From an uncultured Prevotella sp. (GTDB lineage: Bacteria > Bacteroidota > Bacteroidia > Bacteroidales > Bacteroidaceae), in assembly GCA_944321295.1 (NCBI GenBank), contig CALUKU010000007.1, positions 1 through 64,000 on the forward strand: 64,000 nucleotides of DNA. Reading direction: 5' to 3'. Both the position numbers and the translations under genes were made by a program. Below, one piece after another: positions 19,103 to 27,100 of the stretch. The notes beneath the pieces are model-generated. The model was not told where the DNA came from. It did no database searches and saw only the letters and a list, made by a program, of their open reading frames with translations. Positions within the stretch are counted from its first letter, which is position 1. Each line of letters opens with the position of its first letter.

Positions 19103-20155
19103 TCAGTTTCCTTCCCTGAAAAAGTCAAGGGCTTCGAGCAGTTCCTCTTTCGTTGCCGTTTGGTTAATCCTTATGTCGCCGATGTCGGCAAGCAGGGTGA
19201 AGTTAATCGTGCCGGCCGTGTTCTTTTTGTCGTGCTTCATCAGTTCCAATAGGGTGGGGTAATCCTTACATGTGATGTTAAACGAGCCGTATGCCTCTTT
19301 AATATAGTTTACCGTCTGCCTCATCTTTGCTGTCGGAAATCCGACCTTCACGCAGCTGAGGTAAAGTTCGCAAACCATGCCGAAGGCCACGGCATAGCCG
19401 TGTAACAGCGGCTTGTCCGTGTGCATCGAGAACGATTCAAAAGCGTGACCCATTGTGTGTCCGAAGTTGAGCGCCTTTCTCAGTCCCGTTTCATATGGGT
19501 CTTGCCTGACGATGTTTTCCTTCACGCTAATGCTGTCTGCCACCATCCGTTGCAGTTTCCTGTAGTCGGGCTGTAGTATGTCCAGCGCCATCAGCTCGCT
19601 CCACGTCGCTTCGTTGCTTATCAGTCCGTGCTTTATCATTTCGGCGTATCCCGAACACATGTTCCCGTTGTCAAGCGTCTTCAGGAAGTCAGTGTCTATT
19701 ATCACCGTTCTTGCGTCGTTGAACACGCCTATCTCGTTTTTCAGCCCGTTAAAGTTAATTCCCGTCTTACCGCCAACCGATGCGTCCACCATGGCGAGCA
19801 GCGTTGTCGGTATGTTGATGAAGTTCACTCCTCGCTTGAATGTCGACGCGGCAAATCCCCCCAAGTCGGTCACCATGCCTCCGCCCAGGTTCACCACGCA
19901 CGAGTGGCGTGTTGCTCCGCCGTCGCTCAGCCTTTTCCATACGTAAGCCAGCGCGTCAAGGTTCTTGTTCAAGTCCGACGGTTTAATGCTTATCACTTCC
20001 GCCTCCTTTATACCTTCGGCGTTTGCAATCAGTGGCAGGCAGTGCTCCCTTGTCGTTTCGTCGGTAATAACGAACGTCTTGTCGTGTTCGCATCTGCTAA
20101 CGGCCTTGCCGGTTTCCTGTTCGATACATTCCGAGATTACTATCTTTTGGCTCAT
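19103..20155 (-). CDS. aroB: 3-dehydroquinate synthase
   Basis: About 350 aa. AroB turns DAHP into 3-dehydroquinate, the second step of the shikimate pathway. Visible motifs are the NAD-binding NLGGGMVTDLGGFAAST, TLLAMVDASVGGKTGIN, GYAEMIKHGLI with a metal/substrate ligand Glu, and the metal-binding histidines in LNFGHTMGHAFE and HGYAVAFGM. It is convergent with the ABC permease and divergent from the outer-membrane protein gene. Single gene with a -7 box at 20199-20206. Confidence 0.96.
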   Translation of the reverse strand: MSQKIVISECIEQETGKAVSRCEHDKTFVITDETTREHCLPLIANAEGIKEAEVISIKPSDLNKNLDALAYVWKRLSDGGATRHSCVVNLGGGMVTDLGGFAASTFKRGVNFINIPTTLLAMVDASVGGKTGINFNGLKNEIGVFNDARTVIIDTDFLKTLDNGNMCSGYAEMIKHGLISNEATWSELMALDILQPDYRKLQRMVADSISVKENIVRQDPYETGLRKALNFGHTMGHAFESFSMHTDKPLLHGYAVAFGMVCELYLSCVKVGFPTAKMRQTVNYIKEAYGSFNITCKDYPTLLELMKHDKKNTAGTINFTLLADIGDIRINQTATKEELLEALDFFREGN

Positions 20156-20198
20156 TTCGTTTTAGCAATAATAATGAGGTAATAACTATATTCCTTTG

Positions 20199-20206
20199 CA
20201 AAAATA
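20199..20206 (-). promoter_or_regulatory. -7 promoter box for aroB
   Basis: On the minus strand this reads TATTTTTG, matching TAnnTTTG, 43 bases upstream of the aroB ATG. Confidence 0.45.
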
Positions 20207-20302
20207 ATGGTTTTCGTCGATAAAAGTAATTAAAAAGCTTTATATTGTGATATTATGATTAAACCATGGGCTGATTATTTAGTCTAAGTCATTAAATTTT
20301 TA

Positions 20303-20310
20303 TATTTTTG
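20303..20310 (+). promoter_or_regulatory. -7 promoter box for the outer-membrane protein gene
   Basis: TATTTTTG matches TAnnTTTG and lies 37 bases before the chosen ATG at 20348. An alternative in-frame codon at 20315 would leave almost no leader and would bury the signal peptide. Confidence 0.45.
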
Positions 20311-20347
20311 TGGGGTGAAACTTCACTTAATCATATTTGTTTCTACG

Positions 20348-23317
20348 ATGAAGAAGTTATTAATCGCATTATGCCTTACGCTTACGGCTGTTGTGACGGC
20401 CTCGGCCCAAGGGTTGAAAATCTCAGGAACGCTTGTCGACCGTGACACCAAGGAGGGCGTCATGCTCGCCACGGTGCAGATGTTGAAGTCAGACAGCACT
20501 TACGTCAAAGGCGTGCTTAGCGACGACACGGGTAATTTCACCATTACCGCCCCCTCGGCCGGTACGTATATTCTTAAGTTTACCAGCGTGGGCTACACTC
20601 CGTTGACAAAGAGCGTCAAGGTCGACGGCAAGTCAGACGTAGCCCTTGGCAACATCACGTTCGGTGCCGACGCCATTATGCTTAAGGGTGCCGTCGTTGT
20701 GGGCCAGGCGGCCCGTGTCACCGTGAGTGAGGATACGTTCGTTTACAACGCCTCCGCCTACCGCACTCCCGAAGGCTCCGTCATCGAAGAGCTTGTTAAG
20801 CGTCTGCCGGGCGCCCAGGTGAGCGACGACGGTACTGTCACCATCAACGGCAAGGAGGTGAAGAAGGTGCTTATCGACGGTAAGGAGTTCATGACGGGCG
20901 ACACTAAGACGGCTCTTAAGAACCTGCCCGTGTCAATCATCGATAGGATAAAGGCTTACGACGAGAAGAGCGACCTTGCCAAGGTCACCGGCATTGACGA
21001 CGGCGAGGAGCAGACCGTGCTCGACTTTGGTATAAAGAAGGGCATGAACAAGGGTATGTTCGGCAATGTAGACGCTTCCGCCGGCACGCACAGCCGCTAT
21101 GCCGAGCGCCTTATGGGAGCTTTCTTTAAGGACAACACCCGCATAATGCTCATGGGCAACCTCAATAATGTCAACGACCGCGGTTTCCCCGGCGGTGGCG
21201 GTCGCGGACGCTTCGGAGGAGGTCTTAACGGCCTTAACACGTCAAAGATGGCCGGAGCCAACTTCAATCTTGAGCCTTCCGATAAGTTTAAGCTTGACGG
21301 CAGCGTGCGCTGGAACCATTCCAACGGCAATGTCCGTACGGAGCAGTCGACAGAGAACTTCGTCAGCACCGTGGGCTCGTTCTCCAACAGCCTTAACCAG
21401 AGCTTCACCCGCTCTGACAGCTGGGACGCCCGCATGCGCCTCGAGTGGAAGCCCGACACCATGACTAACATCATGTTCCGTCCACGCTTCAGCTATTCTA
21501 CGAGCGACGGCCGTTCGTCAAGCACCAGCGCCTCTTACAATGACGATCCTTACGATTATGTCGACAATCCATTGTCAGACGAAAGCATATCGCTCCTCGA
21601 CGCCGACGGCCTCATGGTCAACACGCGCCGTAACAACTCCATCACTTACTCTGACAGCAAGCAGGTGGGCGCCATGCTCCAGGTCAACCGCAAGCTCAAC
21701 AGCCGCGGCCGCAACGCCACCGTGCGTGCCGACGTAAGCTACAGCGAGGGCGACAGCAAGAATCTCAGCACGTCGAACGTACATCTATATCAGGTGCTCA
21801 ACGAGCTTGGCAACGACTCTACGTACCAGACTAACCGTTACAACACCACGCCGACGAAGACCCTCAACTATAGCCTGCAGTTCACTTACAGCGAGCCTAT
21901 CTTCCGCGCCATGTTCCTGCAGTTCAGCTATAAGTTCAACTATAAGTTCAACAAGAGCGACCGCGCCACTTACGACTTCAGCAACCTCGGCGAGGATTTC
22001 TTTGCCGACGTAGCCAACGAGTATCGTGGCTGGGGCAACTACTTCTCGCGCCTGCAGAACCCCCTTGAGTCGTATCTTGACACCGACCTCAGCCGCTACT
22101 CAGAGTATAAGAACTACATTCACGAGTTCCAGCTCATGTTGCGCGTCATACGTGAGAAGTATAAATTCAACGTCGGCGTCATGGTGCAGCCGCAGCGCAC
22201 GCGCTTCATCCAGAATTACCAGGGCATTAGCGTCGACACCGTGCGCAACGTCGTCAACGTTACGCCTACGCTCGACTTCCGTTACCGCTTCTCTAAGCTC
22301 AGCACCCTGCGCGTAAACTACCGTGGAACGACGTCGCAACCCGGCATGACCGACCTTCTTGACATCGTCGATGACAGCGACCCGCTCAACATCACCATGG
22401 GTAACCCCGGCTTGAAGCCGTCGTTCACCAACACCCTGCGCGTGTTCTACAACAACTACATCCAAGACCACCAGCAGGCCATGATGGCGCATGTCAACTA
22501 CAGCAACACGCGCAACAGCATTAGCAACATGGTTACTTACAACGAGCAGACTGGCGGACGCACCACGCGCCCCGAGAACATCAACGGCAACTGGAACCTC
22601 TCCGGCGCGTTCATGTTCAACACCGCCCTCGACTCCGTCGGAATGTGGACGGTCAACACGTTCACCAACATTAGGTATAACAATTATGTCGGTTATCTTG
22701 CGCTCGACCGCAATTCCGATTCGCAGAAGAACACCACGAAGACCGTACAGGTTGGTGAGCAGTTGGCCTTGAGCTATCGTAACAGCTGGCTTGAGGTGTC
22801 GCTTGACGGTTCGCTCGACTACACCCACACACGTAACCTCTTGCAGAGCCAAAGCAATCTTGACACGTGGCAGTTTGCCTACGGCGGCAGCTTCAACTTT
22901 TACCTTCCGTGGGGCATGAGCGTGTCAACCGACCTTCATCAGAACAGCCGCCGCGGCTATAGCGACGCTTCTATGAACACTAACGAGCTGATATGGAACG
23001 CGCAGCTTAGCCAGAGCTTCCTTAAGAACAACGCCCTTACCGTGTCGTTGCAGTTTTATGACATCCTGCACCAGCAGAGCAACTTCAGCCGCACCATCAA
23101 TGCCATGCAGCGCAGCGACACGCAGTATAACAGCATTAACAGCTACGCCATGCTCCACGCCATCTACCGCGTCAACATCTTTGGCGGCGGCAGCAAGGGC
23201 ATGCAGCGTTCTGATCGTCCCGGTCCTCCTGACGGCGGTCCTCGTGGCCCCCGTATGGCCGGCGGCCGACCAATGGGTGGTCCCCGCGGTTTCCATGGCG
23301 GCTTCGGAGGAAGATAA
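20348..23317 (+). CDS. outer-membrane beta-barrel protein with carboxypeptidase-regulatory-like domain (TonB-receptor-like)
   Basis: About 989 aa with a signal peptide (MKKLLIALCLTLTAVVTASA). Residues about 22-110 form a carboxypeptidase D regulatory-like beta-sandwich (GLKISGTLVDRDTKEGVMLATV, YILKFTSVGYTPL). A plug-like domain follows (EELVKRLPGAQVSDDGTVTINGK, VLIDGKEFMTGD), then a long beta-barrel rich in alternating aromatic strands. The C-terminus is a Gly/Pro/Arg-rich tail (GGPRGPRMAGGRPMGGPRG), not the usual terminal aromatic strand. No susD-like partner is adjacent. It belongs to the outer-membrane beta-barrel group often annotated as OMP_b-brl_3; the ligand is unknown. The rich codon bias suggests high expression. 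Confidence 0.88.
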   Translation: MKKLLIALCLTLTAVVTASAQGLKISGTLVDRDTKEGVMLATVQMLKSDSTYVKGVLSDDTGNFTITAPSAGTYILKFTSVGYTPLTKSVKVDGKSDVALGNITFGADAIMLKGAVVVGQAARVTVSEDTFVYNASAYRTPEGSVIEELVKRLPGAQVSDDGTVTINGKEVKKVLIDGKEFMTGDTKTALKNLPVSIIDRIKAYDEKSDLAKVTGIDDGEEQTVLDFGIKKGMNKGMFGNVDASAGTHSRYAERLMGAFFKDNTRIMLMGNLNNVNDRGFPGGGGRGRFGGGLNGLNTSKMAGANFNLEPSDKFKLDGSVRWNHSNGNVRTEQSTENFVSTVGSFSNSLNQSFTRSDSWDARMRLEWKPDTMTNIMFRPRFSYSTSDGRSSSTSASYNDDPYDYVDNPLSDESISLLDADGLMVNTRRNNSITYSDSKQVGAMLQVNRKLNSRGRNATVRADVSYSEGDSKNLSTSNVHLYQVLNELGNDSTYQTNRYNTTPTKTLNYSLQFTYSEPIFRAMFLQFSYKFNYKFNKSDRATYDFSNLGEDFFADVANEYRGWGNYFSRLQNPLESYLDTDLSRYSEYKNYIHEFQLMLRVIREKYKFNVGVMVQPQRTRFIQNYQGISVDTVRNVVNVTPTLDFRYRFSKLSTLRVNYRGTTSQPGMTDLLDIVDDSDPLNITMGNPGLKPSFTNTLRVFYNNYIQDHQQAMMAHVNYSNTRNSISNMVTYNEQTGGRTTRPENINGNWNLSGAFMFNTALDSVGMWTVNTFTNIRYNNYVGYLALDRNSDSQKNTTKTVQVGEQLALSYRNSWLEVSLDGSLDYTHTRNLLQSQSNLDTWQFAYGGSFNFYLPWGMSVSTDLHQNSRRGYSDASMNTNELIWNAQLSQSFLKNNALTVSLQFYDILHQQSNFSRTINAMQRSDTQYNSINSYAMLHAIYRVNIFGGGSKGMQRSDRPGPPDGGPRGPRMAGGRPMGGPRGFHGGFGGR

Positions 23318-23404
23318 ATTAATGGTTATTTACTTGTAAACATTTAAAGAGGGTGTGCCGAAATGTAGTAAACAGGAGTAAGACGCTTCGCGTCGGAGTT
23401 ATCG

Positions 23405-23460
23405 GGAGTTAACTGACAAATGCCAAGTTGATGAAATTCAAGCAATTGTCAGTTAACTCC
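23405..23460. repeat. inverted repeat GGAGTTAACTGACA (copy 1)
   Basis: GGAGTTAACTGACA (23405-23418) and its complement TGTCAGTTAACTCC (23447-23460) form a hairpin within a longer block (from about 23365 to 23510) containing GCGAGCATAGCGAGCCTAACTCC. A second copy with a different centre is near 29744-29870. Confidence 0.7.
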
Positions 23461-23525
23461 GGGCGAGCATAGCGAGCCTAACTCCTGTTAACTCCTGCTA
23501 ACTTCTTAATTTTGATACTAATTAA

Positions 23526-23670
23526 GTCATCCCGTGCTTGACACGGGATCCAGAATGAAAGCACCGTCGAATTGCAAACGTTGCGGCATACGGCTGTCCT
23601 GAATCAAGTTCAGGACGACGAATCAAGTTCGGGATGACGGGATATGCGACAGCTTGGATTGGAAGAGTTG
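23526..23670. repeat. palindromic intergenic repeat (REP copy 2)
   Basis: GTCATCCCGTGCTTGACACG opens the block, and complementary versions follow (TCAAGTTCGGGATGACGGG). The centre has CAACGTTGC-like sequence as in the other copies, but the arms have diverged into a mosaic of two arm types. Confidence 0.65.
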
Positions 23671-23765
23671 GATGAGGGTCATTCTTTATATTCAGATGTG
23701 TTTTCTTATATCGGACTCACGTTAATTCTTCATTCTTAATTTTCCTTTCACACTATTTAACTATC

Positions 23766-23800
23766 GGGGGGGGTAAAATTAAAACTTCTTTGTACTTTTG
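23766..23800 (+). promoter_or_regulatory. upxY promoter with a G8 tract at the -33 position
   Basis: The -7 box TACTTTTG (23793-23800) is a consensus match. A -33 TTTG should lie 19-20 bases upstream, at about 23769-23773, but that place is filled by a run of eight G (23766-23773) followed by TAAAA. Changes in tract length would alter the sequence and spacing of the promoter. The same 13-mer is found inside two glycan-locus genes at 35974 and 45717. Confidence 0.6.
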
Positions 23801-23805
23801 CAACG

Positions 23806-24056
23806 AATTATGCATACTCACGAGGTTGCGGATCAGTCTTCTGGGGTATTGAAGAAGCCGAAGTCCTGAGAGGCCGGTAATCCGGCGGTACAGGCTAACC
23901 TTTATGCACGGCACGTTGTGGCTTAACGCCACGGCGTGGAGAGGAGAGAATGTCCTTAAGCCAAATAGGTCGTCAGACCGCTCTTATGGCTGTTTTTGCC
24001 TTTGGGAGAAGCTCTGAAAAAGCTTGATGACGATTGGGTAAATGAAAAACTGCAAC
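23806..24056 (+). other. long structured 5' leader of upxY
   Basis: About 240 bases from the predicted transcription start to the start codon. It contains several potential hairpins, including GCCGG-TAAT-CCGGC at about 23873-23887, GTGGC-TTAAC-GCCAC at about 23918-23932, and a pairing around AGCTCTGAAAAAGCT near 24011. UpxY-type regulators in Bacteroides act on the 5' leader of their own operon to stop early termination, so this leader is the expected place for that regulation. No known riboswitch class was recognised. Confidence 0.5.
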
Positions 24057-24584
24057 ATGGAACTAAACAACATATCACCAAAGAAACATTGGTTTGCGCT
24101 GCACGTCTTCCGCAACAAGGTGCCAGACGTGGAGTACCGCTTGCGTCAGGCCTCCGTTGAGTGCTATGCGCCTTGGCGTGTTGACGAGGAGCCGCAACCC
24201 AAGCGTGAGCTGTTGGTAAGTTCGCTGTTGTTTTTCCGTGCCACAAAGAAGTTTGTTGTTGAGTTGCGCAAGCAGCTCGGCGACATCGGCTATGTTTATA
24301 CCGACCCCGCTTGTGACGACAAGCGGCCAGCCGTTATCCCCGACAGTGAGATGCAGATGTTCATTCTCGTAACCTCTAAGGGCATGGCCGGCTTGAAATA
24401 TTTCGAGTACGACAAGCGCACGTTCGCCAAAGGTCAGCATGTACGCGTCATCGACGGCCCGTTTAAAGGTCTTGAGGGTTATGTCCGCCGCGTTAAGCAT
24501 GAGCGCCGCCTCTTCGTCAGCGTCCGCGGCGTATGCGCCGTCGCCCTGGCCTACATCCCGCAGTGCTTTCTTGAGAAGATTTAG
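24057..24584 (+). CDS. UpxY family transcription antiterminator (NusG-like)
   Basis: About 175 aa (an ATG at 24042 would add five residues). The N-terminal NusG domain starts with HWFALHVFRNKVPDVEYRL and continues with LLVSSLLFFRATKKF. The C-terminus has a KOW motif (FAKGQHVRVIDGPFKGLEGYVRRV) and ends VALAYIPQCFLEKI. In Bacteroides, locus-specific NusG paralogues (UpxY) allow full transcription of the cognate capsule operon. The glycan genes here start 9 kb downstream, after a block of reverse-strand accessory genes and an IS, so either the target transcript is very long or the regulator acts on a separate promoter. No clear UpxZ antagonist was found. Confidence 0.9.
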   Translation: MELNNISPKKHWFALHVFRNKVPDVEYRLRQASVECYAPWRVDEEPQPKRELLVSSLLFFRATKKFVVELRKQLGDIGYVYTDPACDDKRPAVIPDSEMQMFILVTSKGMAGLKYFEYDKRTFAKGQHVRVIDGPFKGLEGYVRRVKHERRLFVSVRGVCAVALAYIPQCFLEKI

Positions 24585-25019
24585 ACAATTCATAATTCAT
24601 AATTCATAAAGTACAATTCATAATTCATAATGCATAATCGGCTTACGCCGAACTTCGTTTCATAATTGTCTACGGGTGCAATGACGTCAGTCTTAATTAT
24701 GCATTATGCATTGTGCATTATGAATTAATAATCGTCTACGGGTGCAATGACTTCAGTCCTAATTATGCATTGTGCATTATGAATTGTAAATAATGCATCC
24801 TCTTTCAAGTGAGGCACTCGGTAGCCGTCATCCCGGACTTGATCCGGGATCCAGTTGTATGCAGCAACGTTGACGATTTGAGGGTGTATTCGTCTGTCCT
24901 GAATCAAGTTCAGGATGACGAATCAAGTTCAGGACAATTACCGAGCGCATCATTTGTAATGAGTGTGTTTTCATTCTTCATTTTTAATTTTTAATTTTTA
25001 ATTTTTCATTTAATATATA
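24585..25019. repeat. intergenic block: TAATTCATAATGCATAAT runs and REP copy 3
   Basis: Low-complexity runs of CATAAT/GCATTATG words fill 24590-24790, including an inverted block containing GTCTACGGGTGCAATGAC. REP copy 3 follows at about 24793-24955 (CATCCTCTTTCAAGTGAGG, GTCATCCCGGACTTGATCC and complementary halves). AATTTTTAATTTTTAATT runs end the block. No gene is seen. Confidence 0.8.
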
Positions 25020-25394
25020 ATGCTTCCATCATTAAGTCTGGCGGCGCTGCTGCAAAGCCGGCTGTTGGAGATATTGAAGAGCGAGGAAGCCAATGGCTCG
25101 TCGCTACATATCTACACCGTGGGCGACTTCATTGTGGCTTTCGAGAAGTCGGCCTATTGGCTCAGCCGCATCGTTCCGGAGTGCGGCACGGCGGTGATGC
25201 GTTTCGCTTCGCTTCCGTTTCCCGTCATTATGGCGAGCACTGCCGCCTCTGACGTGTCGAGGGTAAAAAGCCTGTTCGCCTCTGACGGAGAACATGAAGG
25301 GCGCATGACGTTCCGCACGGATGAGATACCACGGGATAAGTATATGAAGTGGCACGATGAGAAGGCGTTTGAAGGTGAGAAGGTGAGGAAGTGA
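25020..25394 (+). CDS. hypothetical protein downstream of upxY
   Basis: About 124 aa, not recognised. It starts MLPSLSLAALLQSRLLEILK and has a mixed alpha-beta pattern with IYTVGDFIVAFEKSAYWLSRI and FASLPFPVIMAST. It does not resemble UpxZ. The last residues (FEGEKVRK) are read out of a GAAGGTGAGAAGGTGAGG repeat, which also provides the stop codon, so the original C-terminus may have been different. It could be a capsule-locus accessory regulator by position, but that is inference only. Confidence 0.55.
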   Translation: MLPSLSLAALLQSRLLEILKSEEANGSSLHIYTVGDFIVAFEKSAYWLSRIVPECGTAVMRFASLPFPVIMASTAASDVSRVKSLFASDGEHEGRMTFRTDEIPRDKYMKWHDEKAFEGEKVRK

Positions 25395-25477
25395 AAAGGT
25401 GAGGAAGTGAGAATTTAAGGGTAAATAAAGTGAATCTCACCTTCTCACTTTCTCACCTTCTCACCTTCAAACGCCTT
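25362..25477. repeat. perfect 26-bp inverted repeat spanning two convergent gene ends
   Basis: The arm at 25362-25387 (AAGGCGTTTGAAGGTGAGAA and onward) is the exact complement of 25452-25477. It covers the 3' ends of both the + strand gene ending at 25394 and the amidase gene ending at 25453, so both C-termini are encoded in the arms. It may serve as a bidirectional terminator. Confidence 0.8.
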
Positions 25478-25866
25478 ACCTCAAAGCACGGACATGCTTT
25501 CTGTGAATTAAGGTCGTGGTGGCCAACGACAAGGGCTTTAGGGAAGCGCTTTTGCAGGTCACAGAGCAGTGAGGCCATCGAGCGCTTCTGGGCTTCGGTG
25601 CGCGTGTCTTTTGGATGAGAGTAGGCGTCGAGGCCGCCCTCGTAGCATACGCCGATAGAGTGTGAGTTGTGCCCCTTGCAGTGGGCGCCCGGCTTCTCTA
25701 CGGAACGGCCCTTGTGCACCACGCCGTCGCGCGTTATGTAATAATGATACCCTATGTCGCGGAAGTGCCTGTGCGTTATGTGGTCGCGGCGACATTCCTC
25801 AAAGCTCAGGCTCTTGCTCTCGGGCGTGGCTGAGCAGTGGATGATGATTAGTGTGATTGTACGCAT
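25453..25866 (-). CDS. N-acetylmuramoyl-L-alanine amidase (amidase_2 fold)
   Basis: About 137 aa without a signal peptide. It has the type-2 amidase/PGRP fold with zinc-ligand-like residues: His in LIIIHCSATPES, His in VVGHHDLNSQKACPCF and the final Cys in that segment. GYHYYITRDGVVHKGR and GAHCKGHNSHSIGVCYEGG are typical. It is the phage-endolysin-like amidase found in a conserved cluster beside many Bacteroidales capsule loci. The last residues (RRLKVRR) run into a GAAGGTGAG repeat. The smalltalk peptide gene is upstream on the same strand. Confidence 0.88.
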   Translation of the reverse strand: MRTITLIIIHCSATPESKSLSFEECRRDHITHRHFRDIGYHYYITRDGVVHKGRSVEKPGAHCKGHNSHSIGVCYEGGLDAYSHPKDTRTEAQKRSMASLLCDLQKRFPKALVVGHHDLNSQKACPCFEVRRLKVRR

Positions 25867-26009
25867 GATTTAATTTAGAAAGGATTAAAGGTAAAAAGGT
25901 AAAACGGTAAAAAAGTAAAAAGGTAAAACATCGGCGGTTGGATTTTAATTATTGATTATTAATCGTTTAATTTTTAATTGTTAATTGTTAATTGTTAATT
26001 TTTTAATCG

Positions 26010-26111
26010 TTACCTGCAGCTCTGCAGCCCGAAGGCTGCGGCTACGGCGGAGAGGATACTGATGGCTGTCTGTACGATGATGCGGATGATGTCTTTCTTT
26101 TTCTCTTGCAT
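26010..26111 (-). CDS. smalltalk protein (33-aa hydrophobic peptide)
   Basis: The frame reads MQEKKKDIIRIIVQTAISIL and continues SAVAAAFGLQSCR. It has a charged N-terminus, one hydrophobic segment and a terminal Ser-Cys, the pattern of the smalltalk peptide that in Bacteroidales is usually encoded between the amidase and the HU-like protein, as here. Its function is unknown; a holin-like or small membrane role is possible. The 3' end overlaps a short palindrome (CTGCAGCTCTGCAG). Confidence 0.75.
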   Translation of the reverse strand: MQEKKKDIIRIIVQTAISILSAVAAAFGLQSCR

Positions 26112-26193
26112 GTTTTTGTTGTTTTAATGTGGGTTTTTGTTAAAGGTGAGAAAGTGAGAAGGTGAGAAGGTGAGGGAATGAATTTTTAATTCA

Positions 26194-26619
26194 TCATTCT
26201 TCCGCTGTGCTTTCGGTTGTTGTGGAGTATTGCGTCAGCTGTTTCATGACGGCCTCGGCCTTCAGCGCCGAGCTTGACAGCTCGCCCGTTGCGCGTGCAC
26301 GCAGGCGCACGCCCTTGATGTGTTCGTTTACGCTGAAGTCCTCAAGGTTGGCGGCTCCTGCGCTTTTCAGTCCGACGGAGAATATCGCCAGGTCGTTCAG
26401 TTTAACGTTCTTGCCGTCGAGCACAAGCTCCTTGATGCAGTTGATCATGTCTTTCAGCACACCGTGAATGACGCCGGGCGAATACGGCGTGTTGTGTTCA
26501 GACATGTGGCGGGCCAGCTTCTCGGTGTCGTAAGTTTCGTCGCACACCGCGCGTGCGTACCAGTAACCGTTGTAGGCGCTCGTGCGCATCTTGTTTTGAT
26601 AAAGTTTGAATCTAATCAT
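26194..26619 (-). CDS. HU-like DNA-binding protein
   Basis: About 141 aa. The central part (TEKLARHMSEHNTPYSPGVIHGVLKDMINCIKELVLDGKNVKLNDLAIFSVGLKS) matches the HU/IHF fold in its Bacteroidetes form, with an N-terminal extension and a C-terminal tail of low complexity (TQYSTTTESTAEE). It probably binds DNA as a dimer. It belongs to the cluster with the smalltalk peptide, amidase, DUF4248, DUF3987 and VirE_N genes, and is transcribed in the same direction as the amidase. Confidence 0.85.
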   Translation of the reverse strand: MIRFKLYQNKMRTSAYNGYWYARAVCDETYDTEKLARHMSEHNTPYSPGVIHGVLKDMINCIKELVLDGKNVKLNDLAIFSVGLKSAGAANLEDFSVNEHIKGVRLRARATGELSSSALKAEAVMKQLTQYSTTTESTAEE

Positions 26620-26881
26620 AAGTTTTAATTTAAGGAGTTAAGGAGTTAAGACGATGGGTTTGTTAATGAAAAGTGAAAAATCCAATTGCGGAGTTTTACA
26701 TTTTTACCATTTTACTTTTTTACTGTTTTACTTTTTTATCTTCTCACCTTCTCGTCTTGCGTTGCAAAGATACAACTTCGCGAAAGCCCGTTGTCACTTG
26801 TCGTGAAATTCGGTGAGTTATGGTGCGTTATAGTGATAAAAACATTTGCGTAAGTCGTTGTTTTTTAGTAACTTTACACCT

Positions 26882-27100
26882 ATGGAAGAGTTTAAGATAA
26901 GAACATACGGACGCACCGAACTGGCGCAATGCTATTGTCCCACGATGAACCCTCGCGCGGCTTACCGCAAAGTGATGCAGTGGATTGACATGTATCCCAA
27001 CCTCAGGCAACATCTTGCCGACCTCGGCCTTGACCCTAAGTCGCGCACATACACCCCGGCACAGGTGAAAGCCATCGTCGACGCGCTGGGAGAACCTTGA
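26882..27100 (+). CDS. DUF4248 domain protein
   Basis: About 72 aa. MEEFKIRTYGRTELAQCYCP and AAYRKVMQWIDMYPNL are characteristic of the DUF4248 family, which typically sits between the HU-like gene and the DUF3987 gene in Bacteroidales capsule-adjacent clusters. It looks like a small helical DNA-binding protein; function unknown. It is on the opposite strand from its neighbours. A -7-like TAACTTTA lies just upstream (26869-26876). An in-frame codon at 26846 was rejected because the family starts near MEEFKI. Confidence 0.8.
   Translation: MEEFKIRTYGRTELAQCYCPTMNPRAAYRKVMQWIDMYPNLRQHLADLGLDPKSRTYTPAQVKAIVDALGEP

Noticed and set aside
19856-19861. Run of six C inside aroB, considered as another switchable tract
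   Set aside because: The aroB frame is intact across it and the run lacks the TAAAA flank.
25020-25394. Protein after upxY considered as an UpxZ homologue
   Set aside because: Length and sequence pattern do not resemble UpxZ; only the position fits.
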